From Roseivirga seohaensis (GTDB lineage: Bacteria; Bacteroidota; Bacteroidia; Cytophagales; Cyclobacteriaceae), in contig NZ_LRPB01000006.1 of assembly GCF_001592945.1 (NCBI RefSeq), positions 124,001 through 188,000 on the forward strand: 64,000 nucleotides of DNA. The letters are read 5' to 3'. Below, piece after piece: positions 62,819 to 64,000 of the stretch. Numbering within the stretch: position 1 is the stretch's first letter; each line of letters begins with the position of its first letter. A model generated the notes under the pieces. The model was not told the DNA's origin. It searched no databases and worked only from the letters and a program-made list of their open reading frames with translations. A program made the position numbers and the translations under genes.

Positions 62819-63913
62819 ATGAACATCATCGACATTAAAGATTGGGGGCTAGGATTATCAGAGCATGTGCTTATTGCCGGCCCTTGCAGCGCAGAAAGTC
62901 CGCAGCAAATCGAAACCATTGCCAAAGGTTTAAAAGGAAGCCCTGTTGAGTTATTTAGGGCGGGGGTATGGAAACCCAGAACTAGACCGGGCTCTTTTGA
63001 GGGCGTTGGTGCTGAAGCATTAGAATGGCTACAAATTGCCAAAGACATTCTGAATGTGCCCGTTACCGTAGAAGTAGCGAAAACAGAACATGTAGAAGCA
63101 GCACTAAAAGCTGGTGTAGACGTGCTTTGGATTGGCGCTAGAACCACGGTAAACCCATTTTCGGTACAAGAAATTTGCGAAGCCTTAAAAGGCACCAACA
63201 TTCCTGTAATGGTAAAAAACCCGATCAATCCAGACCTTCAACTTTGGTTAGGTGCTTTTGAAAGGCTTAATAAAGTAGGCATTAAAAAAGTAGCTGGTAT
63301 TCATAGAGGTTTTTCAGATCCTTACGAAAAAAGATACCGCAACAAGCCTGAGTGGTCTTTACCCATTCACTTAAAACGCATGATTCCTGGCATTTCTGTG
63401 ATTTGTGACCCAAGCCATATTGCTGGCGCACGCGAAATCATTGGAGCCGTGAGTCAAAGGGCCATTAACTTTGGCTTGGATGGTTTAATGATTGAAACCC
63501 ATCACGACCCAGACAAGGCTTGGAGCGATGCCAAACAACAGATTACCCCAGACACGCTCAAGATCATTTACGAAAGCCTAATTTTCAGAGAAAATGTAGA
63601 TGAACATCCAGAAATGCTCAATGAACTGGAGCAGTTCAGACAAAAAATTGATTTACTAGATGCCCAATTACTAGAACTTTTTGCCGAAAGGTTCAAAGTA
63701 ATAGAGCAAGTAGGCGACTATAAGCGTGAACATAATTTGGCCGTTTACCAGCCCAGCCGTTGGGAAGAAGTAATGGAAAGCAGAATTCAGGATGGCTTGC
63801 GTAAAAACATGACGGAGAAGTTTATGAAAAGCCTTTTATTTGCTATTCACGAGGAATCAGTGAAAAAGCAAGAAGCACAACTGAAAGAAACCCGTCCATT
63901 AACAAAAGCATGA
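62819..63913 (+). CDS. Bifunctional DAHP synthase / chorismate mutase, second copy
   Basis: 364 residues with the same architecture as 60984-62081 and clear homology throughout: VLIAGPCSAESPQQ, LFRAGVWKPRTRPGSFEGVG, CDPSHIAGAREIIG, then an AroQ domain (LEQFRQKIDLLDAQLLELFAERFKVIEQVGDYKRE). The two differ enough to be old paralogues, probably differently regulated isozymes. This copy is the one preceded by the Phe/Tyr attenuator. aroB starts within its stop (ATGA). Confidence 0.93.
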   Translation: MNIIDIKDWGLGLSEHVLIAGPCSAESPQQIETIAKGLKGSPVELFRAGVWKPRTRPGSFEGVGAEALEWLQIAKDILNVPVTVEVAKTEHVEAALKAGVDVLWIGARTTVNPFSVQEICEALKGTNIPVMVKNPINPDLQLWLGAFERLNKVGIKKVAGIHRGFSDPYEKRYRNKPEWSLPIHLKRMIPGISVICDPSHIAGAREIIGAVSQRAINFGLDGLMIETHHDPDKAWSDAKQQITPDTLKIIYESLIFRENVDEHPEMLNELEQFRQKIDLLDAQLLELFAERFKVIEQVGDYKREHNLAVYQPSRWEEVMESRIQDGLRKNMTEKFMKSLLFAIHEESVKKQEAQLKETRPLTKA

Positions 63914-64000
63914 GCCACATTGTAATTGACCACATAGAAACCAGCCTTAAGGCGGTATTAAAGGAAACTGACTTTACGCAACTAGCGGTTTTAGTCGATG
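63910..64000 (+). CDS. aroB: 3-dehydroquinate synthase, partial N-terminus
   Basis: The last 91 bases encode ~30 residues (HIVIDHIETSLKAVLKE ... LAVLVD) that fit the start of AroB, whose N-terminal domain begins with such a strand-helix-strand and a VLVDxN segment. The ATG overlaps the preceding stop by 4 nt. Next enzyme after DAHP synthase, so the order makes sense. The gene continues past the window. Confidence 0.7.
   Translation, partial: MSHIVIDHIETSLKAVLKETDFTQLAVLVD

Overview
The window looks like a chromosome segment of a member of the Bacteroidota, most likely a marine Cytophagia of the Roseivirga/Fulvivirga type. That placement is an inference from gene content. The supporting genes are a DAHP synthase with a C-terminal chorismate mutase, FdtA-type cupin, DUF1599, BT_3928-type DoxX protein, an epimerase-family threonine dehydrogenase, many 6-bladed beta-propeller lipoproteins, sparse Shine-Dalgarno sequences and at least one clear TTTG/TAnnTTTG promoter. 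No rRNA, tRNA, CRISPR array or transposase was found.

Layout. 1-0.7 kb: a PadR regulator with an operator-like palindrome, followed by an FtsX-type permease cut by the window edge. 0.76-10.6 kb: a Pel-like exopolysaccharide operon on the minus strand (pelF, pelG, a PelA-type glycoside hydrolase, an unrecognised polytopic membrane protein, and one 1298-residue lipoprotein joining a deacetylase domain, a helical repeat region and a C-terminal outer-membrane barrel). 10.8-14.2 kb: pyruvate carboxylase. 14.3-17.9 kb: a glycan cluster (cupin, FemAB-like transferase, flippase, GT2). 17.9-28.8 kb: mostly housekeeping genes (DMT transporter, floA/nfeD, proS, a Ser/Arg-rich lipoprotein, FadL-type porin, aroK, DoxX protein, DUF1599, folP, cdaA).

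28.8-39.8 kb: nine tandem 6-bladed beta-propeller lipoprotein paralogues, all ending in a WVKFK-type tail. Four share an upstream leader repeat carrying an inverted repeat. 40.2-43.1 kb: kbl and tdh, the threonine-to-glycine pathway. 43.3-49.4 kb: a hydrolase, a toxin-antitoxin pair with a nonsense-truncated toxin and flanking repeats, a transglutaminase-like protein, a carboxyltransferase, an MCE protein and an amidase.

49.4-56 kb: lptD, then an accessory island. A MntA/HepT pair sits between two copies of the lptD 3' end. It is followed by a DoxX gene, a DUF433/DUF5615 pair and an AbiTii gene bracketed by a 14-bp direct repeat. 56-59.6 kb: lysS, then a BlaI/BlaR-like pair. 59.7-64 kb: proline dehydrogenase, then an aromatic amino-acid operon (DAHP synthase-chorismate mutase, a prephenate-dehydratase-like protein, a second DAHP synthase-chorismate mutase, aroB). 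Between the second and third of these genes lies a short ORF with a FYYFFYF run followed by a hairpin and nine T's, which is the architecture of a ribosome-mediated Phe/Tyr attenuator.

The strongest leads are the Phe/Tyr attenuator, the fused Pel export lipoprotein, the nine-gene propeller array with its mosaic ends, and the insertion signatures around the toxin-antitoxin and defence genes.
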